Source: VAZQ01 sp963840535 (GTDB lineage: Bacteria; Pseudomonadota; Alphaproteobacteria; Rhizobiales; Xanthobacteraceae). Taken from it: 64,000 bases of DNA. Numbering within the stretch: position 1 is the stretch's first letter; every line of letters begins with the position of its first letter. The stretch spans positions 1 to 64,000 of the forward strand of contig CAWIZJ010000043.1 of the NCBI GenBank assembly GCA_963840535.1, given 5' to 3'. The notes under the pieces were generated by a model, which was given only the letters and a program-made list of their open reading frames with translations, did no database searches and was not told the DNA's origin. The translations under genes and the position numbers were made by a program. Below, piece after piece: positions 22,159-38,453 of this stretch.

Positions 22159-24229
22159 CTAGCCTGGATTTCCACGCCACGGAATTAGCCTAACATTTCA
22201 GGTTTTGCGAGAGCTACCGCACCAAACGGAGGCGGTGGCCGTTCCACCATGGGACGGCGATGGGTTTATCGATGAGGCCGGAGGCGAGGACGATCGGGAG
22301 GTGAGCGCGACGGTGGAAGCGCACCCTGATTTCGCTATCGGTGATGGCGACCTCGGCCGGCATGTCGATGAGGTCGCGGAAGATCTGGCGCGCCTGAGCG
22401 TCATCATAACCGCGCATGCGGCGGGCCATCAGGCGATAGAGGCATGAAGCAAGGACGAGGAGCGCCATGTCGAAGTCGACCTTGAAGCCGACCGATGACG
22501 AGAGCGCGTCGATGTGGAAGAAGCGCACGGCGTCGGCGAGCGCGTTCTCGATGAGCATGCGCTTGGCGTAGCGGGTGACGAGGCTTCGTGCGGTGGATGT
22601 TGCGTCGTTGGTGAGCAGGATGGTGGGCTCATCGTGACCGAGATCGGTGATGAAGAACTGGCGGTAGGTGCGCTCGTGCGGACGCGCCTTCTGCTCGAAG
22701 ACACGTGGCTTGCGGTATTTGCGGTGGGGCACGTCGAGGGTGACGGTGCGCCAGGCAGATGGCGGCAGGTTCTCGACCTCGGCGAGGAGGCTGGGCGAGC
22801 GCCGACGCAAGGTGATGAAGGTGATGCCGGCGGCATCGAGCCGGTCGAGCCCCTCGTAGGTGGTGAGCTTGGAATCGAAGCCGAGGTGCTGCGGCAGCTT
22901 GCCGTACCGGCGCCTCCAGAATTCGATGAAGCGGAAGACCTCCTCGGCCTCCTCACCCTTGCGGATATCGACATTGGAGTAGCAGAACACCTGGGCATCG
23001 GCATCCTGCGCCAGGAAGGTGAGGATGCTGGGCTGCCGGCGACTTCGCTTGGATAAATAGTGGGATTCGACGAGCGGATGCTCGCCGAAGTAGGGCACCG
23101 AGTGGAAGTCGAGATTGAGCGACTGGCCGGTGAAGAGATTCTGTCCGGTGAGTTGCGCGTGCCAGCCGGCGAGCAGGCGGGAGACCTGCTGCGGGGTGAT
23201 GCGCGAGGAATATTCCGACAGGAAGCTCTTCTTCGGCATGGCATTGAGGCCGCAGAACAAGGCGAGCCCCTGGTCGGCGACGAGCGCCATGACGTGGCTC
23301 TTGCGTTCGATCGACCACAGCTTGAGCGCCAGCGAGGCGCGCAGCGCGTGTGCGGCTGGGATCATGTTCGAGCCCGGCAGCTTGGCGCCGCGTGCGAGGG
23401 TGTTGTCGCCGTCGAGGCGCACCAGATCGGGAACGAACAGGAACAGCCCTCCCACCCTGGTGGTGAACTCCCGCTTGGTGAGGACGAAGTCCTGGACGTT
23501 GGCGACCGCCTCCACGTTGGGGCCGACGCGGAAGGGGCGTTCCTCGTCGAGCCGGCGCGGCAGCGGTGCGAAGCCTTCCTCGACCAGCACCTCGCGTACC
23601 GCGGTGGCGCTCAGCGGCGTTCCCTGCTCCTTGAGCGCCCGACTGATCTCGTAGACCGAATAGTTGCGCTTGCGCAGCGCGACGATCTGCTCGTGAGCGC
23701 GGCTCTTCTTGGGCTGCGTGCGCGGGCCCGGATGCGCGGTGGCGAAGAATTCCGGAAGGTCGCCGTGCCGGAAGGCATGGCACAGCACGCGGAAGGCGCC
23801 GGGCGAATAGCCGAAACGGCGTGCGACCTCGGCCGAGGGCAACTCCTGCAGGTAAAAAGCGCGCAAGGCCTCGTACTGGCGCTGGCGCACCGTCTCCGGC
23901 ACCACAAAGAAGCGGCGGCATTTTGTTATGCTATATGGTGCGCTGATAGGCACATATGCGCAATGTCACATACCAGATCTGGTGTCAAGCCGTAATTGCA
24001 CCGCAAATGTTGCGATTGCACGAAAACCCGCATGCCACAGTGGTTTTTGCCCTCCAAACGATGGAAGTCGGTTTCACGGAGCATTTTCGAGAAAGCGCAA
24101 GTGACAGCGCGCAATTCGGCTATCAGCGTACTATTTCGGATAACGATCGGCGCCAAATTCCCGAGTCAAATGAATCCCTTGAGCCAATCCGACGTTAGTG
24201 GAATCCTTAGCCGTGGAAATCCAGGCTAG
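22159..24229. mobile_element. Complete insertion sequence between rplA and tctC
   Basis: A 2071-base element bounded by 18-base perfect inverted repeats, CTAGCCTGGATTTCCACG at 22159-22176 and its complement at 24212-24229, with partial matching inward. It carries one intact transposase on the minus strand. CTAG forms both outermost ends, so a CTAG target duplication cannot be told from the repeat itself. The family is not assigned. Confidence 0.85.
22214..23953 (-). CDS. Transposase
   Basis: A 579-residue protein. The N-terminal third has helix-turn-helix segments (LPSAEVARRFGYSPGAFRVLC and a second around YSVYEISRALKEQG). The middle and C-terminal parts look like a DDE-type nuclease domain (LNLDFHSVPYFGE, LGFDSKLTTYEGLDRLDAAGI, RYAKRMLIENALADAVRFFHIDAL with a probable catalytic Glu). 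The frame is intact, so the element may be active. I cannot place it in a named IS family. Confidence 0.8.
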   Translation of the reverse strand: MPISAPYSITKCRRFFVVPETVRQRQYEALRAFYLQELPSAEVARRFGYSPGAFRVLCHAFRHGDLPEFFATAHPGPRTQPKKSRAHEQIVALRKRNYSVYEISRALKEQGTPLSATAVREVLVEEGFAPLPRRLDEERPFRVGPNVEAVANVQDFVLTKREFTTRVGGLFLFVPDLVRLDGDNTLARGAKLPGSNMIPAAHALRASLALKLWSIERKSHVMALVADQGLALFCGLNAMPKKSFLSEYSSRITPQQVSRLLAGWHAQLTGQNLFTGQSLNLDFHSVPYFGEHPLVESHYLSKRSRRQPSILTFLAQDADAQVFCYSNVDIRKGEEAEEVFRFIEFWRRRYGKLPQHLGFDSKLTTYEGLDRLDAAGITFITLRRRSPSLLAEVENLPPSAWRTVTLDVPHRKYRKPRVFEQKARPHERTYRQFFITDLGHDEPTILLTNDATSTARSLVTRYAKRMLIENALADAVRFFHIDALSSSVGFKVDFDMALLVLASCLYRLMARRMRGYDDAQARQIFRDLIDMPAEVAITDSEIRVRFHRRAHLPIVLASGLIDKPIAVPWWNGHRLRLVR

Positions 24230-25236
24230 GGTAATCTTATCCCGGCATCCCGGATCACCTTGCTCATGCGCTCGGTGTCGGCGGCGATCAGCCTCGAAAA
24301 TTCCTCCGGGGTGGTGAGCAGCATGTCGGTCGCCTGGATTGCAACAATGCGCTGGATGTCCGGGCTGCGCGCCGCCTTGACGAACTCCTCGTTGAGCTTC
24401 CTCACGATCGGGGCTGGCGTGCCCGCCGGCGCCACCATTCCGTGCCACATCTCCATCTCCAGGCCGGGAAAGCCGGCCTCCGCCATGGTCGGCACCGCGG
24501 GTGCAGCGTCGGAGCGCTTGGTTCCGGCGATGGCGAGAATGCGGACCTGTCCGCTTTGTGCCTGCTCGCCGGCGGAAATGTAGGAAGTAAACAGGAAATC
24601 CATCCGGCCGCCCATCACATCGGTGACGGCGGGAGCGGCACCTCGATAGGGCACGTGCACCATCGGCGCGCCGACCCTGCCCCGGAACATCTCTCCCAGA
24701 ATCTGCCCTCCGGATCCGACGCCCTGGGATGCGAAGCTCAATCCGCCGGGCTTCGACTTTGCGAGCGCGGCGAGCTCGGCGACCGATCTCGCCGGACTGT
24801 CGGCGGGGACGATCAGGATGTGGGGGAAAGAAATGATCGGCGTGATCGGTTGGAAGTCCTTGACCGGGTCGAAGCGCAGGTCCGAGTACAGGCTCGGATT
24901 GACCGCCAGCGTGCCCATGTTGCCGAGGAACAAGGTGTAGCCGTCGGGCGCGGCCTGCTTGGTGGCAAGGGCGGCGACGTTTCCACCGGCGCCGGCACGG
25001 TTGTCGATCACGATGGTCTGTTTGACGCTCTCGGCCACCTTCTGCGCAACCGGCCGGATCACCGTATCGGCGCTTCCGCCGGGCGGGAAGGGAACGAGGA
25101 TGGTGATCGTGCGTGCCGGATAGGTCTCGGTCTGCGCCGCAGAGCCTGCCATCAGACCGAGCGACACCAGCACGACGCCCAGCACACTCGTGCAAGCACA
25201 TCCGAGGACCGAACGGGACTCGCCGTCGCCTGTCAT
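24226..25236 (-). CDS. Bug-type tricarboxylate receptor (TctC family) solute-binding protein
   Basis: A 336-residue periplasmic binding protein with an N-terminal signal peptide. Family motifs are YPARTITILVPFPPGGSADT, VIDNRAGAGGNVA and KDFQPITPI. Bug proteins bind carboxylates and often act without a neighbouring permease. The ATG at 25236 has GGAGG 5 bases upstream. The stop TAG lies inside the terminal repeat of the adjacent IS, so the last residues (DAGIRLP) may have been altered by the insertion. The MetE-like gene 87 bases upstream, on the same strand, probably shares its transcript. Confidence 0.88.
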   Translation of the reverse strand: MTGDGESRSVLGCACTSVLGVVLVSLGLMAGSAAQTETYPARTITILVPFPPGGSADTVIRPVAQKVAESVKQTIVIDNRAGAGGNVAALATKQAAPDGYTLFLGNMGTLAVNPSLYSDLRFDPVKDFQPITPIISFPHILIVPADSPARSVAELAALAKSKPGGLSFASQGVGSGGQILGEMFRGRVGAPMVHVPYRGAAPAVTDVMGGRMDFLFTSYISAGEQAQSGQVRILAIAGTKRSDAAPAVPTMAEAGFPGLEMEMWHGMVAPAGTPAPIVRKLNEEFVKAARSPDIQRIVAIQATDMLLTTPEEFSRLIAADTERMSKVIRDAGIRLP

Positions 25237-25323
25237 AGCGTCCTCCACCCAGCAGCACCGACGCCAAACGTTACAGCCTTCGCAAACGAATGGGAACGCG
25301 TGTGGCCGAGAGCGCGGCGAGCG

Positions 25324-26523
25324 TCAGGCTGCCGACCGGCGTCCCCACAATTCCTGCGTGGCGATGCGCGCGCCCTCGGCGAGCGACTTGAGCTTCGCCC
25401 ACATGATGGTGGGATGAACGCGTTGCGCGAACGGCGATTGGGCAAAGCCGCAATCGGTGCCGCCCATCACATTCTCGCGCCCGACCAGCTTGGCGAGACG
25501 AATGATGCGTTGCGCCACCAGTTCGGGATGCTCGACGATGTTGGTGGCGTGACTGATGACGCCGGGGATCAGGACCTTGCCGGGCGGCAGCTTCACCGAT
25601 TGCCACACCACCCATTCGTGCTCGTGGCGCGGGTTGGCGGCCTCGAACTGGTAGGCGCCGACGTTGACCTGCAGCATGAGATCGACGATGGCCTTCATCG
25701 GCACGTCGAAGGCATGCGGCCCGTTCCAACTGCCCCAGCAGATGTGATAGCGCGAGTGCTCGCGCGGGATCCCCTCGAGTGCGCGGTTGAGGGCGTCGAT
25801 GCGCATCTGCGCCCAAGCGCGATATTGGGCCTCGGTCATCGGCGGCACCAACTTTTCGTGCATGTAGGGCAGAAAGGCGTCGTCGATCTGCACGTAGAGC
25901 CCGGCATCCACGATCGCTTTGTATTCCCGGTGCAGACAGTCGGCGAGCGCGAGCAGCAGACTCTGGTCGTCGGGATAGTGCTCGTTCTTGGCGACCGGCA
26001 GCGCGCTCGCCGGCGCAACCACCGGCAGGAACGCGGCAACTGCGCTGGCCTTGGAGGTGGCCGCCTCGAGGTTGGCGATGTCGAGCTTGACCTGCGTATC
26101 CGAGTAGGTCAGGGCGCCATCGACCACGAAGCGCGAGCCGAGCCGCCGGCTCAGGCCGGTAGCCTTGTCGTACTCGGCGTAGAACTCGGGAAAGGCGGCA
26201 CGATCCTGGCCGCCACCCGGCGATGCCATCGGGTCCTTCGCCTCGTCCTCGGTGAGCGGTCGGGTGGTGATGCCGCTGAGCCGATCGTGGACGTAGAACG
26301 CCCAGTTGCGGCCTTTGCTGAATTCGCCGTCGCTGACGATGTCGATGCCGGCCTCGACCTGCCGGCGGACCACCTCTTGGATGGACTCCTTCAGGCAAGC
26401 CTCATAGGCAGCCTGCTCGTAAGGCTGCTTGTCCTCGATCTTGTGCAGGAACTCGACCAGCTTGGGCGGGCGCACCAGGCTGCCGACGTGCGTTGTCAGG
26501 ATGCGATCGGAGCTGTCGGCCAT
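25324..26523 (-). CDS. Cobalamin-independent methionine synthase (MetE C-terminal domain) family protein
   Basis: A 399-residue TIM-barrel protein of the MetE/UROD superfamily. The zinc ligands of MetE-type thiol alkyltransferases can be placed at H260 and C262 (YHICWGSWNG), E294 (YQFEAAN) and C358 (GGTDCGF). It has only the catalytic barrel, without the MetE N-terminal domain, so it more likely transfers an alkyl group to a thiol in a catabolic pathway than makes methionine. AAGGAG lies 7 bases before the ATG. Linkage to a TctC-type receptor suggests uptake and breakdown of a small organic acid or thioether. Confidence 0.8.
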   Translation of the reverse strand: MADSSDRILTTHVGSLVRPPKLVEFLHKIEDKQPYEQAAYEACLKESIQEVVRRQVEAGIDIVSDGEFSKGRNWAFYVHDRLSGITTRPLTEDEAKDPMASPGGGQDRAAFPEFYAEYDKATGLSRRLGSRFVVDGALTYSDTQVKLDIANLEAATSKASAVAAFLPVVAPASALPVAKNEHYPDDQSLLLALADCLHREYKAIVDAGLYVQIDDAFLPYMHEKLVPPMTEAQYRAWAQMRIDALNRALEGIPREHSRYHICWGSWNGPHAFDVPMKAIVDLMLQVNVGAYQFEAANPRHEHEWVVWQSVKLPPGKVLIPGVISHATNIVEHPELVAQRIIRLAKLVGRENVMGGTDCGFAQSPFAQRVHPTIMWAKLKSLAEGARIATQELWGRRSAA

Positions 26524-27112
26524 TGGCTTTCTCCTTGTCCTACTCGGGTATTCTCATCGTCCCGGCCTCGCCGGCACGAGCGGCGCGCGCGTCGATTCGG
26601 TCCCGCAGGCTGAATTGCGCGCTTTCCTCCGTTGCGTAGCGCGCGTGCTTCATAATCGAGCTTGCCGAATGCGGCCTGGTCAATGTCCGCTTTCCCCATG
26701 GCGGTCAAATAGCAATCCTTTCCGATTGGTAGGGAACCTAATGGTCGTTACGGGGAGCGCAGGGTGGTTACAGGATCAAGCCCGGGACGGCTGTACCGTG
26801 AACGATCTCCACGATTGCGCGGTCCGTGGCATGCTACCTACGGTGCGAACTTCCCGGACCTGTGGCGACGCGCTGCCGAGTTTGTCGACAAAATTCTTCG
26901 CGGGGCGAAACCGGCCGACATCCCGGTCGAGCAGCCGACCAAGTTCGATCTCATCATCAATCTCGCGACCGCCAGGGCACTCGGCCTCGAGGTGCCGGCG
27001 ACGGTGCTCGCGCGCGCCGATCAGATTATTGAATGAGAAGATCGGCGAAAACCACGTCGCCTTCAGACAGCTCGCATCGATAGGCTTCGGTGCAAATGCG
27101 TCCACGCCCCGA
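26524..27112. other. Gene-poor interval with a binding-protein fragment
   Basis: Apart from the fragment at 26833-27036 I see no gene between the MetE-like gene and the exported protein. The first 300 bases (26524-26832) hold no recognisable coding sequence or repeat. Confidence 0.45.
26833..27036 (+). pseudogene. C-terminal fragment of an ABC transporter substrate-binding protein (PF04392 type)
   Basis: About 67 codons match the end of this family: ATYGANFPDLWRRAAEF, ILRGAKPADIPVEQPTKFDL and INLATARALGLEVPATVLARADQIIE. The first three-quarters of the gene (about 250 residues) is missing. Such genes are numerous in Bradyrhizobium relatives, so this is probably a leftover of recombination. 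Confidence 0.8.
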
Positions 27113-27646
27113 TCAGCTCAGCGCCTCGTCGATCTTGTCGTAGTACTTCTTGACCAGATCGATATTGCTGGGAAATTGAATAGGGTCGGCGGCCTTGAGA
27201 GCTTCGTTGAGCTCTTCGAGCATTTGTTTCTTTTCATCGTCCGGGATCGACTTGTCGGCGGTGACGGTCTCGATCTCCTTCTTGATCGAGACCGACGGCT
27301 CGGTGAATGCCTTGGTCTTGGGATCGATGCCGGCCATCACCATGGATATATTCTCGACGACCTCGTCATACTCGGCGAAGTCCTTGAAGCCATGCCTCCT
27401 GGCGACCGTCTCGAGCTCGGCCTGAAGCTCCGGGGGAAGCTGTTCCATGGTCGCCCCCTGGATCTTTCCGAGCGTCACCGACATGTCCTTCTGGGCGACG
27501 ATGAAGCCAAGGACCTGTTTCTCGGTGAGCCGGATCTGCTTGACGACGGGCTGAACCGCCGATTGCGCTGTGGTGGCCGCGGTGGACAGCGGCACCAGCA
27601 TGAAGGCCAAGACGGCCGCGTACGCGGCGCAAAGCATGGGCGGCAT
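27113..27646 (-). CDS. Exported protein of unknown function
   Basis: A 177-residue protein. A signal peptide (MPPMLCAAYAAVLAFMLVPL, cleavage near TTAQS) is followed by a mostly helical acidic and basic domain (LTEKQVLGFIVAQKDMS, LPPELQAELETVARRHGFKDF, IPDDEKKQMLEELNEALKAA). GAGG lies 9 bases before the chosen ATG at 27646; the open frame extends to 27802 without a signal peptide. It is divergent from the rplJ promoter. No family recognised. Confidence 0.65.
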   Translation of the reverse strand: MPPMLCAAYAAVLAFMLVPLSTAATTAQSAVQPVVKQIRLTEKQVLGFIVAQKDMSVTLGKIQGATMEQLPPELQAELETVARRHGFKDFAEYDEVVENISMVMAGIDPKTKAFTEPSVSIKKEIETVTADKSIPDDEKKQMLEELNEALKAADPIQFPSNIDLVKKYYDKIDEALS

Positions 27647-27802
27647 GACACGGACCTCGCTCGTTGGCTCGGAACGGCTGGCGACGGCTGGCCTGCTAGG
27701 CGCCGTCGATGACGAAAGTTGGACCGGCGGGCGCAAGGTTCGCCTGAAGGGGACAACGTCCACGCGATAGAGAAATAGTCGACCGCGATTTTCGATTTTC
27801 AC

Positions 27803-27831
27803 TTGGCAAGGGTGGGGGAAGTCTCTACATA
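27803..27831 (+). promoter_or_regulatory. Promoter of rplJL-rpoBC
   Basis: TTGGCA at 27803-27808, a 17-base spacer, and TACATA at 27826-27831. It has the same -10 hexamer and spacing as the candidate str promoter at 47317. Transcription would start about 420 bases before rplJ, giving a long leader. Confidence 0.7.
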
Positions 27832-28256
27832 GGGGCCAGGGCGTGCCGGCCCGGTGTGTCGGCGCGCTTTTGTGCGCTTCATGGAAAACCTGACAGCTGG
27901 GACCTTATTCCTTTTGGACCATATCTGAAGGGATCCGGGACCGATCGTGTTTTTTGTTAGAGCGCCAGGGCTTTCCGGCTTTTTCCGGAAGTCCGTCCTG
28001 TCCGAGACTGCAGGCGCCGGGTCCCGGCTTAATGCTCAAGGCCTGCACAGACGGGGAAAGACCGTTTCTGGGGCGGCAAGCCTCGCGACCGGTTCGACCC
28101 TCGAGGAGGAACCCGGGTCGGCATCCGCCGCGTCCGGGGGGCAGGATCACGAGGAGCGCCGTCCTGCCCGGGTTCGCGCAACGCCAGGACGGACGGCAGG
28201 TCGCAACCGGCGGCTCCCGCTTGTGACGGCGGGCCGCCAACCGGAAAGAGCTTGCA
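27832..28256 (+). promoter_or_regulatory. Long rplJ leader with possible attenuator
   Basis: About 425 bases without a convincing gene between the promoter and rplJ. In many bacteria this leader binds the L10-L12 complex for autogenous control. A bulged stem (GATC-CGG against CCG-ATC) at 27932-27946 is followed by GTGTTTTTT up to 27955, resembling a weak intrinsic terminator and a candidate attenuator. I cannot identify the L10 binding site by eye. Confidence 0.4.
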
Positions 28257-28775
28257 GTGGATCGAGCGGCCAAGAAGGAACTCGTCGCGACGCTCAACGG
28301 TGTCTTCAAGGACACCAACGTCGTGGTGGTTGCTCACTATTCCGGCCTCAACGTCGTCCAGATGCAAACTCTGCGCAAGCAGATGAAGCACGCGGGTGCG
28401 ACGGTGAAGGTCGCGAAGAACCGTCTCGCCAAGATTGCTCTCGAAGGCACCGATGCAGCCGTGATCGTGCCCCTGCTCAGGGGACCGACCCTGATCGCCT
28501 ATTCCGGCGATCCGGTGGCTGCACCCAAGGTGGCCGCCGACTTCGCCAAGGGGCACGACAAGTTCGTGATCCTCGGCGGGGCGATGGGAAAGACCGCCCT
28601 CGATGCCGATGGTGTCAGGGCGCTTGCTTCGCTGCCGTCGCTCGACGAGCTGCGCGCCAAGATCATCGGCCTCGTCCAGGCGCCGGCGACCAAGATCGCG
28701 CAGGTCGTCAATGCGCCTGCGGCCAAGGTCGCCCGCGTGGTGCAGGCCTATGCCAAGAAGAGCGAGGCGGCGTGA
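28257..28775 (+). CDS. rplJ: 50S ribosomal protein L10
   Basis: A 172-residue protein that anchors L7/L12 dimers on the ribosomal stalk. Conserved parts include VVVVAHYSGLNVVQMQTLRKQM and KVAKNRLAKIAL. Start is GTG at 28257 with GGAAAGAG 6 bases upstream; no in-frame ATG fits the family start. The alanine-rich C-terminal helix that binds L12 is present. Confidence 0.96.
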   Translation: MDRAAKKELVATLNGVFKDTNVVVVAHYSGLNVVQMQTLRKQMKHAGATVKVAKNRLAKIALEGTDAAVIVPLLRGPTLIAYSGDPVAAPKVAADFAKGHDKFVILGGAMGKTALDADGVRALASLPSLDELRAKIIGLVQAPATKIAQVVNAPAAKVARVVQAYAKKSEAA

Positions 28776-28819
28776 CACGCTTCGCAAGCTCGACCGGTCC
28801 GAACCGATAAGGAAATCCA

Positions 28820-29197
28820 ATGGCTGATCTGCAGAAACTCGTCGACGACCTTTCGCAACTCACGGTGCTAGAGGCCGCCGATCTCGCGAAAATGCTGGAA
28901 GAAAAATGGGGAGTGTCGGCAGCCGCAGCGGTGGCCGTCGCCGCCGCACCCGGTGCCGGTGCCGGCGCGGCACCGGTCGAGGAGAAAACCGAGTTTACGG
29001 TGATCCTGGCCGCGTACGGCGAAAAGAAGATCGAGGTGATCAAGGAGGTCCGTGCGCTCACCGGGCTCGGCCTGAAAGAGGCCAAGGACCTGGTAGAAGG
29101 CGCGCCCAAGGCGGTGAAGGAGGGCGTGAGCAAGGACGAGGCCGAAAAAGTCAAGGCCGCCCTGGAGAAGGCCGGCGCCAAGGTCGAGCTCAAGTAA
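28820..29197 (+). CDS. rplL: 50S ribosomal protein L7/L12
   Basis: A 125-residue stalk protein: N-terminal dimerisation helix (LQKLVDDLSQLTVLEAADLAK), an alanine/glycine hinge (AVAVAAAPGAGAGAAPV), and the C-terminal factor-binding domain (KTEFTVIL, EVRALTGLGLKEAKDLVEGAPK). It begins 44 bases after rplJ. Confidence 0.97.
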   Translation: MADLQKLVDDLSQLTVLEAADLAKMLEEKWGVSAAAAVAVAAAPGAGAGAAPVEEKTEFTVILAAYGEKKIEVIKEVRALTGLGLKEAKDLVEGAPKAVKEGVSKDEAEKVKAALEKAGAKVELK

Positions 29198-29497
29198 ACA
29201 AAGGTCGATGGTACCCGCAACTCGGGCCGCCCCCCGGGTGCGCGGGGCCAGGAGCCCTCATCTGGACGATCCGGTCCCCAGCGACGGACCGGGAGGAGAA
29301 CAAAAAACGGTGATTTCCGGTCTGTTCCCCGGAAATCGCCCATATCTCCGCCTAGCGGCGGCAATCGACGCGGCGGTTCGGAGGCAGCCCGAATCGCATA
29401 AGAACGGGTCTCGACGCCTGTCCCGACGGTCGCGATGGATGGCGGCCTTCCGGAGAGTCGTCCCGGGCCCGGCGGTTCGACAACGAAAGAGATAGAG
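29198..29497 (+). promoter_or_regulatory. rplL-rpoB spacer with hairpin
   Basis: A 300-base spacer without a gene. GATTTCCGG at 29312-29320 and CCGGAAATC at 29329-29337 form a perfect 9-base stem with an 8-base loop and no T-tract. In E. coli the equivalent spacer holds an attenuator and an RNase III site; a comparable role is inferred. Confidence 0.5.
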
Positions 29498-33625
<4,128 letters not shown>

Positions 33626-33783
33626 TCACCTCATGGCCGGGGACGTCCCCGCCATCCACGCCTTCCCAGCGGAAGGCTCTCAGAGGTGGGCGCTCGAGAG
33701 GCGCTCCCTGACGCGACGACGCAGAGAGATACGGCGGCGGTCGGCAAATCGGGACCGACTGCGTGCCGCAAACGGAGAATGCG

Positions 33784-37993
<4,210 letters not shown>

Positions 37994-38453
37994 TTTGCGG
38001 CGGCGCGCGAGCGGCCGGGCATCGAGGGCATCGGAGCCGCTTGCGGCGATCTCGACGGCCCGACCGGTCGCCGGGTCGATGCTCTTCATGCCGTGGTGGA
38101 GCCGGCATTTTGCCGACCTCGCCCGCGCAAGCTCCGACGGCTGCGAGCCGCCCGGTTACGTGGCTCGAGATCGTCGGCGCCCCTGCGATGATTTGCAGTT
38201 GGGGGCTCGAGTGGCCCTGCGGAAGCAATCCAATCAAGTGCAACTTACCATTGTTTCAGAGGGATATTTCCCGGGAATAATCGATTTTGTGCGATTGTTT
38301 CCTGAAGAGTGCGGCGAAGGCGACCAGTGTCGAAAGGGATACACTCGCGAATATATTCTCTGGCGTCTGGAACTGGCTCCCCAAAAAGCCATTTTATGAC
38401 GATGACTTAATGTGAGGGTTGCTCTCGCCTGTTCGACCTTCCGCGAAGGCCCG
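37994..38453. other. Intergenic region after rpoC
   Basis: About 460 bases with no gene I can support. The first 200 bases are GC-rich; the minus strand there opens with MKSIDPATGRAV, which resembles the start of an aldehyde dehydrogenase but goes no further. The part at 38240-38400 is markedly AT-richer and contains a TTCCCGGGAA palindrome (38267-38276). It probably holds the penicillin-binding protein promoter. Confidence 0.4.

Noticed and set aside
27647..27802. Extension of the exported protein to 27802
   Set aside because: It would bury the signal peptide inside the protein; the ATG at 27646 has a ribosome binding site.
38011..38089. Start of an aldehyde dehydrogenase on the minus strand after rpoC
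   Set aside because: Only a dozen residues (MKSIDPATGRAV) look similar; the rest runs antisense to rpoC.
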